Shown piece by piece: positions 1 through 10,563 of a stretch of 64,000 nucleotides of DNA; position 1 is the stretch's first letter; each line of letters starts with the position of its first letter. Source of the DNA: Anniella stebbinsi (Eukaryota > Chordata > Lepidosauria > Squamata > Anniellidae); the NCBI GenBank assembly GCA_029215795.1, contig JARDYH010000003.1:93032609-93096608 (forward strand), in the 5' to 3' direction. The position numbers and the translations under genes were made by a program. Below the pieces are notes generated by a model. The model worked only from the letters and a program-made list of their open reading frames with translations. It was not told the origin of the DNA and did not search any database.

Positions 1-1439
1 GCAGCTTCTGCTCCTTTTATTTCTTCCTGTTTAGTGTGGCAGCGGCATTATTGATGAATAGCCTATTTATTCCACCTTAATTTCTCCGTTCCTGTTCTGT
101 TCTCGTTCTCTCTCTCTCTCTCTCTCCTCCTCCCTCCCTCCTTCCTATGTGTGTGTGTGTGAGAGAGAGATTTACAATAAATAAATTAAAAGAAAAAATG
201 AGAGGAAACCCACAATTAACTGCCCACCCCAAGTGAGGAACAAGAACTGAATAATTAAGGTGCAATTAAGGCGCTGGCCATACTAAAGTTGCAAGGAGAA
301 AGTTACTAATTAATGTTACAGGACATTTTTTTTTTGAACAGGATGCAATTCTGAGTAAACATTATAAAACGGGAAGGCCATTGCTGGATAACACAGCACT
401 TAATTCAGCCTCCAGCTAATTGTGGAAAAGCGATGCCTTAGCAGGGCTAAAAGGCCCTAATGTAGAAGCAACCAATGTCTCATTACTAAGAATTTCCCCA
501 CTGGAAGCTATACTCTACAATAACTTTCCCTCTCTCCTTGGAAGTTATTGTGCATACAAATGTTACCCTGAGTTCAGGAAAGAGGAGCTAGAGATGAAAA
601 AAGGAATCCCAGCTGAATCTATTTAAGTGGAAGAATCCTGCATGAATCTATGAAATACAGCAATAATGTGACTTGATTGTTACCAAGTGTTTACATCTGT
701 CAGATAAGGGAGACTGAAATGACTACATCATAAAACTATTTCACAGAAAACTGGACAGTATTTCATGTAAGCCTTTTTTGTTGTTGTTGGTATGATTAAG
801 TAGGTACATTTGGCAAAATGGATTTGCAGTTCATCAATAGGCTGGAGAATGTTTATTAAAATAGCAAATAATGGGGCAGACTGGACTGTTCACATTAAAT
901 TAAACTATATACAATAAATGAGGGAATCCATCCTCTTTTGTACTTGAATGTGGCTACTATTTCCGGCTCTGATGTATTAATACACTATCATTTTAATATG
1001 CTATGTGAATGACCTGATATTTTCAATGCACAGTAAACCAAACAATAAATTACAGTCCAAATATTAATCGTAACTGCCAAATATATTTGTAATTCAAAAA
1101 CATCTAAACACCAGGTTTCTTCAGGCAATTGCAATATACCAGTAAATACTGCTGTAAATCAATTATTTCAGGTTGCAATCCCAATACTTAAGATCACTAA
1201 AGCCTTGGTCCAAATTAGTTAAACTCTTTCAATTTACAATGAATTGCACTGTCCCATTATATATTTCAAGTACCTGAAATTATTAAATTATTGAAGTCAT
1301 TATTTATCTTAACACAGGAGACAAAATATAACTTTCATTACACCGCAGTGTTGATTAAGATAACTGATTTTAGTTGCAATCAATTGTTCATGATCAGCCA
1401 ATTCATTTAATCGAATAACCCTTTTCAGTTGGTACATAC
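1..1439 (-). other. FRMD4A intron after exon H (partial)
   Basis: Intronic sequence downstream of exon H. It holds a TC/GT/GA compound microsatellite near the left end. The rest, especially about 640-1330, is AT-rich unique-looking sequence with many ATTA-type words and no recognisable transposon, so it is a candidate conserved non-coding stretch. No exon was found. Confidence 0.8.
107..170. repeat. compound microsatellite (TC)n-(CCT)-(GT)n-(GA)n
   Basis: About ten TC units at 107-126, a pyrimidine-rich bridge, then GT units at 150-160 and GA units at 161-170. The open frame on the opposite strand here is a by-product of the repeat. Confidence 0.9.
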
Positions 1440-1497
1440 CTTGACTGCATAATAATGGACTCCATACGTTGGAAGAGATTCCACAATGCTCATGTAA
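1440..1497 (-). CDS. FRMD4A: FRMD4A exon, F2-F3 junction (exon H)
   Basis: A 58-nt exon, the last one in the window. The acceptor reads ttttcacag and the donor gtatgt. After the T that completes asparagine, the frame reads YMSIVESLPTYGVHYYAVK and leaves in phase 0. The LPTYGVHYY motif starts the FERM F3 (PTB-like) lobe in the 4.1/FRMD group. The next FRMD4A exon (beginning DKQG in the mammalian protein) was looked for between 1 and 1430 and is not there, so it lies beyond the window. Confidence 0.95.
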
Positions 1498-1806
1498 CTG
1501 TGAAAAGAAGCATAAAAATAGGATGTCACCGATCCCAACAGCAAGGGAACGATCCAAAAAACAAATTCATGAACTTTTCGGCACTCTTTCTAGCATGTGC
1601 AAACTCTACTGCCATGAATTCTTTTAAGCTGAACAGTATGAGTGAATTCATATCACTGGATAGGACACATCAACACGTTTTATTTTTGTCAATCTTCATG
1701 GAGAGCAGTGAGGACTAGAAGGATGAATGGTTCGATATTTTAAAGGGGAGCTGTAGATTTTGTTAAGTTTTCACTGCGCCCTCCAGCCGCATACGTAACA
1801 TTCTTT

Positions 1807-2151
1807 GGCTGCCTCTACAAGAGGCATTTAAAGCTCTTTGAAGGCGCATTAAAAAATTTACCTCTACAAGAACGGAGTGCAAATTGGGCGTAGAGGCGCA
1901 TTTTCTCTCCAATTATGCGCATTATCGAATGCGCATGAAATAGCGAGTTTTATTTTACTCCGGCCATTAAAGCGCATTTTGACTATGTGAACAAGCGATT
2001 CTCCGCATGTCAACAGTTTAAATCGGGTTTCGGTCGTCCAGTAATGCGCTTCGCCGCCTCTCGTACAGAGGTATTAGGTGTAAATTGGCTTCTGCGAATA
2101 TGCGCATAATCGCCTAACCAGGCGTAAAGGCAAAATCTTGTAGATGAGGCC
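1807..2151 (+). mobile_element. CpG-rich MITE, copy 1
   Basis: About 345 bp bounded by imperfect inverted ends: left GGCTGCCTCTACAAGA, and the right end reversed GGCCTCATCTACAAGA. The interior is packed with GCGCAT/ATGCGC words and an internal palindrome around 1914-1935 (gcgcattatcgaatgcgc). It is strikingly CpG-rich for this AT-rich intron. It aligns along its length with the copies at 20932 (opposite strand) and 45999. No coding capacity. A clear target duplication was not found, so superfamily is undecided; a hAT-like or other cut-and-paste MITE is most likely. Confidence 0.75.
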
Positions 2152-2307
2152 TTAGTGACCTCTTTTGTGAATTGCTAATTTATTTCGCTGTAAAGGGCTG
2201 TTTACAACAGAGCCACTTTCCAAAACCTTTCCCATAAAATCTAAATTAAAGACACAAACTATATGTCTAAGGGAGTGTTTCTAATCAGAAAGAAAAAATG
2301 CTAAAGC

Positions 2308-2439
2308 CAGTCTTCCCCAACCTGGCGCCCTCCAGATGTGTTGGATTGCAACTCCGGCATCCTCAGCCAGCTTTGTTGGCTGGGGGTGCTGGGAGTTGTA
2401 ATCCAACACATCTGATGGCTGCCAGTTTGGGGAAGGCTG
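2308..2439. mobile_element. palindromic hAT-type MITE (CAGCCTTCCCCAA family)
   Basis: The left end cagtcttccccaacctgg mirrors the right end ccagtttggggaaggctg, and the body is a near-perfect inverted repeat built on ccagatgtgttggatt and its complement. Same family as the copies at 8348, 11633, 31614 and 60697, where 8-bp target duplications are visible. Confidence 0.8.
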
Positions 2440-2937
2440 CACAAAAACAGTGGTGTTCAAACATTCAGGGAATTCTTTCTATAAGAACTTGTCTACTGAA
2501 GAATGCTAAAGCGTGTAGTATAAAACACCTGAACGCTGCAGAGAATTTGGGGCAATGCTTTAGGGTGCACATTTTGTTCTTGTTGGGCTTCATTACTGTC
2601 CTGCTTCAACTGAGTGCACACTCTAGAACACACCCAATTCTTTGGGTGTAACTCTCGGTGCAATTTTGGATTGCAACTCTGGATTGCTTGCAAAATCAGT
2701 AGTAAAGGGATTTTTTGAAAAAGAATCTCGTTCATTATTACTGAAATTCTAATTGAGGAATTCCTGATATGTTACTGAAGTTTCTGAAGAAACTTCAGAG
2801 TTTCTGGGAACACAGTTTGATGCTACAGGAGAGAAGCCAGATGCAATTATGTGTGGAATTCACAATCCCCCAGTGCATGCTATGCCCCAAAGACAAAGGT
2901 CATCACACTACAGAATTCCCCCCCTGTCCCAACTTAC

Positions 2938-3003
2938 TTGACAATGGCCTGGCCTCTCGTCTGCCCATTTAGCTTCTTGTAATGCTCAATAACACGGTCC
3001 TCA
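2938..3003 (-). CDS. FRMD4A: FRMD4A exon, FERM F2 lobe (exon G)
   Basis: A 66-nt exon with acceptor cttcaaag and donor gtaagt. The first T completes cysteine with exon F, then the frame reads EDRVIEHYKKLNGQTRGQ and AIV, and the final AA makes asparagine with exon H. This stretch is one of the clearest differences between FRMD4A (KKLNGQTRGQAIVN) and FRMD4B as I recall them, and it follows FRMD4A. The H in VIEHYKK replaces a tyrosine of mammalian FRMD4A. It encodes the end of the FERM F2 lobe. Confidence 0.95.
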
Positions 3004-3731
3004 CTTTGAAGGAGAGAAACAGAATCTTATTACCTTAAGCACACACAGCTGAAAAAACAGTGAAGGCCCTCCACTGTCAAAGTCTCATCTCAGAAAAGGG
3101 TGGCATGAGCCCAAGAAATCTCAAAAGATATCTACAACTACTAAGCATCAGAAAGAAGAAAAACAAAGCTCGCCAACCCAGGATACATTCTTCTTTTAAA
3201 CAACAAAACTTATCTTTAAACAATAGCAGCAGCTATAAACACAGAGGCCGAAATAGCGCAAAAACAGAGCTCGGTATCAAAATATGCAAAAATCGTGGTG
3301 CGTCCTTTATTTTATAATATGGCATGCTCCCACATGCCACTTTCTTGCCAGAAAATCATGGGAAAGCATCTTATATTATGTAGCTCAGAGAAAAGCATCT
3401 GTACTGAGAGAGATTCTCATGAGCTGAAATGTTCACTGGACAGGAGGAGGAAGTGTATGAGTCTGTGGCCCACTCCTGATCTCTTACAGCATTACACCTC
3501 CACTGGACCAAATAAGAATACAAATGGACCACGGAATGAAATGTATCAATTGAAAAGATATTATGGCAGAACCAGTTAAATCTATTTAGTTGAAGTCTTT
3601 CTTTCTTCCATGTGAATGAAGACCTTTAATCCCAAAGAATTAAAAAAGCTTCATTTTTGTTGTTATTGTTCAATGTTGTGAGATGCGAGCTGATACCTGT
3701 TCCTCTCTTTGTGTTCCCTCTCTCTCAGGAA

Positions 3732-4323
3732 CAGGGCAGGGCAGAGGAGGGGCCAGTAGGGCCAGTTGGCCCGGGGGCCACGATTTTGTGGGGGCACTCT
3801 GACGAGGAGGTCCCCCCCACAGCTTATGCTATTGCTTCCATAGCATAAGTGGCCCATCGAGAAGCGAGGATCCTGCCTTGCGGAAACAGCGCAGAAGCCG
3901 TCCGCCGTGAATACCACAGTCAGACTACAAGCCTAAATTGCGATGGTTGTCCTTACTGTGTCTAAAACGTGTCCTAAAACGTATCAAGTCATACTTTCGG
4001 TCCACAGTGGCGCAAGAACGTTTGAATGGACTAGCAGTTTTGAACATGAACAGTGACAAGGCACAGTTGCTTGATATTTCTGTTGTTATTGATGAATTTG
4101 CCCAAAGAAAAGTACGTAAAGCATTTCTGAATGTGAAGAAGTGATGTCTTACATCTTGAATAAAAGTGCTTCCCATTACCTTTTTAATAAATAATTCTAG
4201 TTCATGTATGTATTTAGCACTAAATCAGTGCCACTGATTAAAAAATAATTAATGAGCAGTTTGAAATGGGGGGCACACACTTCCCATCTGGCCTGGGCAT
4301 ATCACCGGCTCTGCACGGCCCTG
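3732..4323 (+). mobile_element. hAT transposon, internally deleted, with transposase C-terminus
   Basis: The element is flanked by a perfect 8-bp target duplication, ctcaggaa, at 3724-3731 and 4324-4331. Its inverted ends are cagggcagggcagag on the left and, reversed, cagggccgtgcagag on the right, matching at 13 of 15 positions and starting with the CAGG of hAT elements. An 8-bp duplication is the hAT hallmark. The interior keeps only a C-terminal transposase fragment (3938-4144). At 592 bp it is far shorter than an autonomous hAT (2.5-5 kb), so it is a deletion derivative that was moved by a transposase supplied elsewhere. The intact duplication argues for a moderate age. Confidence 0.92.
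3938..4144 (+). pseudogene. hAT transposase C-terminal fragment (dimerisation domain)
   Basis: An open stretch of 68 codons ending at a TGA and followed within 20 bp by a poly(A)-type signal, aataaa. The peptide contains the blocks LKRIKSYFRSTVAQERLNG and VIDEFAQRKVRKAF, which match the C-terminal dimerisation region of hAT transposases of the ZMYM1-like or TTF-finger-linked type (usual form R-S-T-M-x-Q-E-R-L-x-G-L-A followed by D-x-x-x-x-I-D-x-F-A). The zinc-finger and catalytic DDE parts are absent, so the product could not transpose DNA. It lies inside the element bounded by the 8-bp duplications. The start methionine is only the first ATG after the deletion and has no significance. A domesticated gene is unlikely given the truncation. 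Confidence 0.85.
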
Positions 4324-4445
4324 CTCAGGAACCAGACAATAGCATTACATTAACCAATGTGAAACCTGAAAAATATTATTTTAACTAGCTGCACCTTCTG
4401 TGTTTTATTCTATTCCTGCTGCCACATGCATACAAGTTCACTTAA

Positions 4446-4577
4446 GTCATCATACCAAACCTCGGTTAAGGAAGCTTAATTGTCTGAACTGGCAAGCCAT
4501 GGTCTGCAACCAACCATCAGATCAGAATGAGAAACCATAGTCTGAACTGGATTTGCAAACCAATGGTTTGGCATGAC
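4446..4577. mobile_element. palindromic MITE
   Basis: Outer arms gtcatcataccaaacc and, reversed from the right side, cgtcatgccaaacc, with further internal complementarity around aaccatagtctgaactgg. About 130 bp, no coding. Possibly of the PIF/Harbinger-like group seen elsewhere in this window; no target duplication identified. Confidence 0.55.
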
Positions 4578-7500
4578 GTTTGAATTCACACATCATAATT
4601 GCAGATATTCCTCTGCCTCCAAACCTATTCTGTTCCTAGTTTCCCTACAAAAGGAAAACAGGACAGGAAAGCCTTTACTATTGTTTCAGCTGTTCATCTT
4701 TTTAGCAGCACAGTGGGGTTACTGACAGCTGCACACTGACTGGGACCACCTGCTAATGCGGCACTGGCTCCAAACTGTCACCACGTCGGTAACATATACA
4801 TTTCATTCATAATTCAATGCAACTTCACATGGCGGATGCCTTGATGTGTATGAAATGATAAGAAAGTAAAGTGCCCCTGCATAGTTGTCAGCTTGTAAAC
4901 GTCCCTATCATGAGTGCTTACAATGAATAAGACTATACATAAGTCAAGCTTTGTATGGAAGTCAACAACATGCAGATCCAAAAACATTAATAGCACCAAC
5001 ATTAGCTACCATTAAGGCTAACTAAGGTTTCCCTTAACTCAGGATCTGAAACCTACTTCAAGCCATAGTTTCAGGTCCTGCAGGTGGAGATTCTACAAAT
5101 ACCATTTCACATGTTCTGCGCGGGGGACTGTATTCTACCACATAACTCCCCACCCCAGCTCTGTTTAAACAAGGAAAGATGAACAGTGATAATGCAGCAT
5201 GGCAACTTGGTAGCAGCTACTATATGGATTGTCCTCATAACCACATCCCTCACTATACACTAGACCACAACTATTGTCTCCATTTCCATTTGAGTCCTCC
5301 AGATAGGAGCCTCTAACCTATGCACTTGGCCCCAAGAGGTACTAGAATGTTTGAAATCAAACGTGGACATCCCTACCCCTAATTTGCTACCCGTAAGGAT
5401 GTGGTGTTGCATCTGCACAGGACCAGAATTAAGAGACACAAACATTATAACAGATCCTAAAGTGGCATATTCTGCTTACATTCCATAATCTGAGCAAGAC
5501 AGAGAGAATGAGAAAGAAAGAGAAAAAATATGCACTGAGAAGTAAATAAATCTATAACAATTCAATCAAGCCATAGCACCTAAGGTTTGTTCAATAATCC
5601 ACACTGATCATGATTTATCAGTATCTATCAATATGTTGCATTGCTGTTTCCAAGGAGGAAAGTGAAACCTCAAAGGAAGAGCAAATTCTGAGTACAATGA
5701 AGTCAGCAAAGATTTGGTCACTGAAGTCAATCTGTAGCAACATCTGAAGTCACTGAGTTTTATTGCTCTGTGGAAAACAATGAACTTTCAAACCTTGGCC
5801 CGATCATGCAACCCTTTTTCACAGGACTTAATTCTTTTGTCCTTCTCATGCAAGAAGTCCAGTCAAATTCTATCAGAAACTACTTGAAAGAGTAAAAACT
5901 CTTTATGGACCTTGGTGAATCGCTGTACACATCCTGTTTGAGATCTCCCCATATTTGACAGAAAGTTTCAAAAACGTAAACAGGTCATCAGGCAATGGCA
6001 GATCGATGTACGGAAATGTAAACAGGCAACTGTAGACTTAGATAACAAGAACAGTAAATGAGATGGTGTAAAACTGTTTCTGGATTGTACCACTTCTCCC
6101 TGCACATAGGTCTCAATGAGAAGGTATCTAGCCTTGCTATCACCCTTGTATGTGAAAAGGATTTTTTCTCATGGGGAAGCATTCAACCACACAGTTTCCC
6201 CCACCTGCAATCTGAAATGGTGCTGTCCACAGTTTCACCACTTACTGTTTGTGTGAAGTAGCCCTGAGTAATGTAGATTTTGTAAAAGGCAAAAACATAT
6301 GGTGGGATGAAAACTGTACCATCCTTTAAAAAAAAAAGTTTGCCCTTTAGTGAAAGCCTGAGCAATAGAAAAGACAGAGGTTTATATAAAATTTGGAAGA
6401 CAATATCTAGTCTGCTGTCTACATTCAGCTTTCTAAAGCATTCTGTAAAGCGAATATATTCTTGAAAGAATCCCAGTAACATCAAATGGGGTGGGGGGGG
6501 GAGGGGGAGTTTCTAGCCCTTATGATTGCAAATATAGATGGCAAAGGCCAAATGATTAAATTTGCTGTTTTCATAAAAAGCCGCAATTGCTGGAAGATAA
6601 GCTGCACAGCCACACAAACACAAGTCTGTGTTTGCTCCAAGCTGGGATTTTAAATGCAGTTTGGGAAACTCCTAGCAGACTCAAAACTGCATCAGAATTC
6701 CACAGGTTGACTGCTCTGTAGCACTGCCCTTGTGAAATGTGAATTTTGCAGACTTAGTCCCTGGCAGAGAGAAATGGGTCAATCCTTCCAATATGGGGGC
6801 GGGGGAAGAGACTAAATAAAGATCCCAAAACCACAACATGAAAATCATACTCCCTTGCTGTCATCAAATTACGAGACTGAAGAAATTAAAGGAGCCGCAG
6901 ATAAGAGAACTTCCCACCCACAGCTGGGCTTGGAGCCTAATGCTTTAAAGAGAAACATGAAAAGAGCCACCAGCAGCAATGCAGCTGAAGTCCCTCACTT
7001 GTATCAAAGGGCATTTCCCCCAAACTAATTCATATTTGTACTGATGAAAGGAACAGGAGAGGCAGACAGAGGGACTTAATCCTTAAGGCATTCTGAATTT
7101 AAATAGGTTGCTGCCATCTCTTCTAACATGTCAGTGGATTTAATTCTCAGCTTGGGAGGAGAAGAAAAGACTACAACACGAAGCATGTTCCTGGGGCTGA
7201 ATATCTGCAAAGCCCCATATAGATGAGGCGGTGAAAATTCTTGTATAAAGGTGCAGTGCCCAAGAACCTTTCTACAAGAACATGCTATAAAAAGGAGTTT
7301 AAAAAAATCAGGCCTGTTTAACCACAGTAGACTCTCTTGCTTCGGACTTACAAGCTTAGGAAGGAACAACTGCACAATGTGTACATGGGCCACACCCTCT
7401 GCATATCTGCTTTGTAAGTGCTCTGAAGGACTGATCCTTCAAGGTACAGGACTGGCAATAGAAAAAGGGTAAAAAATGTCACAGTTCAGAAATGTGTAGA

Positions 7501-8282
7501 GCTCTGTCTTCTCCTTGGCCACGTGCACTAGGTTACAAGATGGCAGAGGTCAAAAACAGTGGACTAAGACCCCATTCTTACTGTGGTAGTCAAATGTATC
7601 TGGGATGTCCTACTTCAGCCTACATATGAATGAATGCTTCTCTGTACCAAAACTTTACTGGGGAACTGTAACGCTGTGAGGCCAGGTGGCAGGGAATCTC
7701 TGAGTATTCTCAGGGCTGAAGTAAACTTTCTTGTGGCCTGTGTATGATGGGTTTATTGACTCCAGAGTAAGCACATGCGGGGCTGATTCAGGCTGAGACC
7801 AAGGCACTCCCTTCCCCGTTTTCATCCTAAAATTTCACCTGTGGGAAGGGGGGGAATTTCGGGATGAAAACTGGGAAGGAATTTAACACACACACACGGT
7901 CTCCTGGAACACCACGGTTCTGATCTAAATCAGGGCCGCATGCACTTATTCTGGAGTAAATCACATATAGCTCAGCTATGGGCAATTACAAGAACGCGTT
8001 GTCAGTCCCTCAGTAAGCACCCAGTCTCACCAGACAAAGCTATTGTAGTGCTTGTGATAGGCCCATTCCTTAGCCAGGCCAGGATTTCGAAATGACCTGG
8101 ATTAAGCACAGATAAGCCACCCCAGTATTCATAGCAGATTGGCAAGGCAAACGCCAGTCTGCCTACAAGGAAGGAGTCCTAAAATAAACTGCTCAGCTCC
8201 TAAGTTTTGTGTGGAACCAGATTTTTACTTCCAAGGGTCCCAGGCCCTTGAACACAACAGATACCCACAATTCCTTGGGGGA

Positions 8283-8328
8283 ATTGATATTATAATCGTT
8301 TAACTGTGATAACGATTATAATATCAAT
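8283..8328. repeat. perfect inverted repeat, 18-bp arms
   Basis: Arm attgatattataatcgtt at 8283-8300, 10-nt loop taactgtgat, and its exact complement at 8311-8328. No mismatch in 18 pairs. It lies 12 bp left of the hAT target duplication at 8340. It does not match the other hairpins in the window. Confidence 0.9.
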
Positions 8329-8347
8329 ATACATTTATAGTGTAGAG

Positions 8348-8492
8348 CAGCCTTTCCCAACCTGCTGCCCTCTAGCTGTGTTGGACTGCAACCTCCATAT
8401 TTCCCAGCCAGCATAGCCAATGGCTGGATTGGCCGGAACTGATGGAAATTGCAGTCCGACACATCTGGAAAGCACCAGGTTGGGGAAGGCTG
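8348..8492. mobile_element. palindromic hAT-type MITE (CAGCCTTCCCCAA family)
   Basis: Ends cagcctttcccaacctgc and, reversed, cagccttccccaacctgg. Flanks gtgtagag (8340-8347) and gggtagat (8493-8500) agree at 6 of 8 positions, as expected for a decayed 8-bp target duplication. Confidence 0.85.
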
Positions 8493-8569
8493 GGGTAGAT
8501 ATACCCATAGCAGTCTTGGTCAAGGGCATGTCCCCCAAATAAATGCTACTAATCATGCAGAAAAGTTAC

Positions 8570-8653
8570 CAGTAAGCAAGAGATGGGTGCTCCTTAAGTG
8601 CTTGTGTTGGAAGAGCTGGAAGCTTCTTTAAGTCAGTCCTTACAATTTCATTG
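8570..8653 (-). CDS. FRMD4A: FRMD4A exon, FERM F2 lobe (exon F)
   Basis: An 84-nt exon with acceptor tttgcag and donor gtaact, a slightly weaker donor than the others. The first base completes serine from the microexon. The frame then reads NEIVRTDLKKLPALPTQAL and KEHPSLAY and ends TG, which with exon G makes cysteine. This is the middle of the F2 lobe; the PALP segment links two helices. I- and T-substitutions in NEIVRTD, compared with NEVVRSD in the mammalian protein as I recall it, are conservative. A palindromic hAT copy ends about 80 bp downstream of the exon (8348-8492), close but outside the splice site. Confidence 0.95.
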
Positions 8654-9909
8654 CTGCAAAAGAAGAGGATCCAAAAAGGGAAATCAGTCTAAAAGAAATT
8701 AACCATGAGACTTGCAATAGTTGGCTGACTGCCCTGGCTTGAACATCTGTTCTTCCTTAATGAAATGCTGTTGGGTAGCTTCCCCCCTCTCTGCCCCCAA
8801 CCTCTTTATTTATTTTGCATTAGGGAGTATAGTAACCTTTCCACTATAGTATCAAAATTGGAGCAAAGCTCTCACAGATGTCTAGGCCTTTTTCCTCCTC
8901 CATTTCATAATACTAGCTTTGAATGTAAAACTAAACAAAAACACAACAGGGTGTTTTCATGGAGAGAGATCCTGTGGGAAAATCTGTATGGTGTAGGAAG
9001 AAGAAGAAATATACAAGAAGGTCCCTAGATTTAACCACTTCTTAAGTGCTCCAAAATGCATCTGTTCATTACAATATCAGCCCGATGCTCATGTCTCAAC
9101 AAAGCTTTCTTTCCTCCACCCCCAGGCTTGCTTGGAGTGAAAGTGGGTTTTATGCTTTTTGGTGGGGAAACAAGGAGAAATGTGAACCTCAGCAACAGAG
9201 ATGGGCGGAATGGCGAAAACAGTCTGCAAAGCTTAGAAACATAAAATTAAAGAGCAAAGTCCTTGGAATGGTGGGGTAATGCTGAGGAGCAAATGGGTAG
9301 AATTGCTTGCATTAGGACCAGGCCTGTCACTAACATAAATTATGTTAGTGAATTTTAATCCATGTGAGTTTTTACTCTGCTGATCAGTTAATTAACCTCT
9401 TAAAGCTGAGTATATTTCCATATTGATGTAACAACACTTCTGAAGATTAAAAAAAAACATTCTTTGTTTTAGATCACAAGTGCTGGATGGAATGAATGTC
9501 TCCTCTAAACACGGCACCTGCCACCTTTTTAAAGCACTTGTATTAAAAGAAACAAAACAAACAAGCAACAAACAATTAACCTTTTACAAAAATAAAATCT
9601 GCAGTTTGAATAACTGGGGGCACATTTCAACCAAAGCAATGAATCAGCTAAATCTCACAGCTCTAGCTTGGGTCCTTTCCAGCTTGGTTTTCAAAGGGCT
9701 ACACAAGCGCACCCACGCACAGATGGTACAGGATGGGAGTACCCAAATCTCTAAAGAACGTTTTAAAACAACTACCTTTTAAAAGGTCAGAAAACAGCCC
9801 AGCATTGGCAGTGTGTATGTAGGGTGGCGGAGGAGTAAGTGTTTTATTATTTGTTACCAATGATGCCACAAGCCTGATTTAAATGAGATGCCAATCACAG
9901 GCAAAACAT

Positions 9910-10007
9910 GTACAGTGCAGGTCAGCCCTAGGCAGCATAGCCAATAATGAGGGATCATGGGAGTTGTAGGCCAAAACATCTGGAGAGCCACAAGTTGCCC
10001 GCCCCTG
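9910..10007. mobile_element. palindromic hAT MITE, right-half fragment
   Basis: Only the right side of a family member is preserved: gggagttgtaggccaaaac, acatctggagagccac and the terminal ttgcccgcccctg. The left half is missing or too diverged. Confidence 0.6.
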
Positions 10008-10253
10008 GGCTGTAGGTGCTTCACACAGCCAGGATAATCTCTAAGTCGAGTTTATCTTGACACATTGGCACATGTATACAAAGTGTCTACACATCAGCAC
10101 AGCATTCACTGGGAGCACAAATCATTGGCACGGATCATTTAACTAGACTGCAGTCGCAATTGAAATGGCACTTATAACTGTGGTGTTATGGAGTGGGGTG
10201 GCAGCTGCATTTCACAGGAATAAAAGACTTAGGAATACAGGAAGCTATACTGA

Positions 10254-10563
10254 AGCTTTCCCCAACCAGTTCCCTCCTGATGTTTTAGACTGTGGCTCAA
10301 TTCGGACGACACAATAAACAACTGGTGTGGGGGAAACAATCGTCAGTTGTTTTGACTATTGTGTCATCTGAATGCTGCCATAGTCAACTCAGCGCTGATC
10401 CTCATCCAGACCACAGTTGATTATTTATTACCATGTTGTGTGGGGAGTGCCCGTTAGGGTTAGTCAACCCACCATTGACTATCGTGTCGTCCGAATTGAG
10501 CCTGTATCTCCTAGCATCCGATTGTTGGCCTTACTGGCTGGGGCACCAGATTGGGGGAAGCTG
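10254..10563. mobile_element. palindromic hAT MITE interrupted by a younger element
   Basis: Left part agctttccccaaccag to ttttagactgt at 10254-10293 and right part from tgtatctcctagcatcc to ggggaagctg at 10503-10563 belong to one copy of the palindromic hAT family. They are separated by the 209-bp element at 10294-10502. Removing that element and one tgt restores a continuous family sequence. Confidence 0.8.
10294..10502. mobile_element. MITE with 3-bp TSD (GGCTCAATTCGGACGACAC family), copy 1
   Basis: A 209-bp element with almost perfect inverted ends, GGCTCAATTCGGACGACAC on both sides. Flanked by the trinucleotide tgt at 10291-10293 and 10503-10505. A 3-bp duplication and ends of this kind fit the PIF/Harbinger superfamily, although its usual target is TWA. 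A second copy at 30642 is nearly identical. It is inserted inside an older hAT MITE. Confidence 0.85.

Larger units (their letters stand above)
1498..2937 (-). other. FRMD4A intron between exons G and H (1,440 bp)
   Basis: The shortest intron in the window. It contains a CpG-rich MITE copy (1807-2151) and a palindromic hAT copy (2308-2439), which together are about a third of it. The rest is unassigned. About 2640-2830 includes a local direct and inverted play on aagtttctgaag-type words, with no family recognised. Confidence 0.9.
3004..8569 (-). other. FRMD4A intron between exons F and G (5,566 bp)
   Basis: Holds the 592-bp hAT derivative at 3732-4323, a palindromic MITE at 4446-4577, a perfect 18-bp-arm palindrome at 8283-8328 and a hAT MITE at 8348-8492. 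About 5,060-8,260 is mostly unique sequence in which I recognise no gene or full element; a G-rich tract sits at 6487-6508. Confidence 0.88.
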
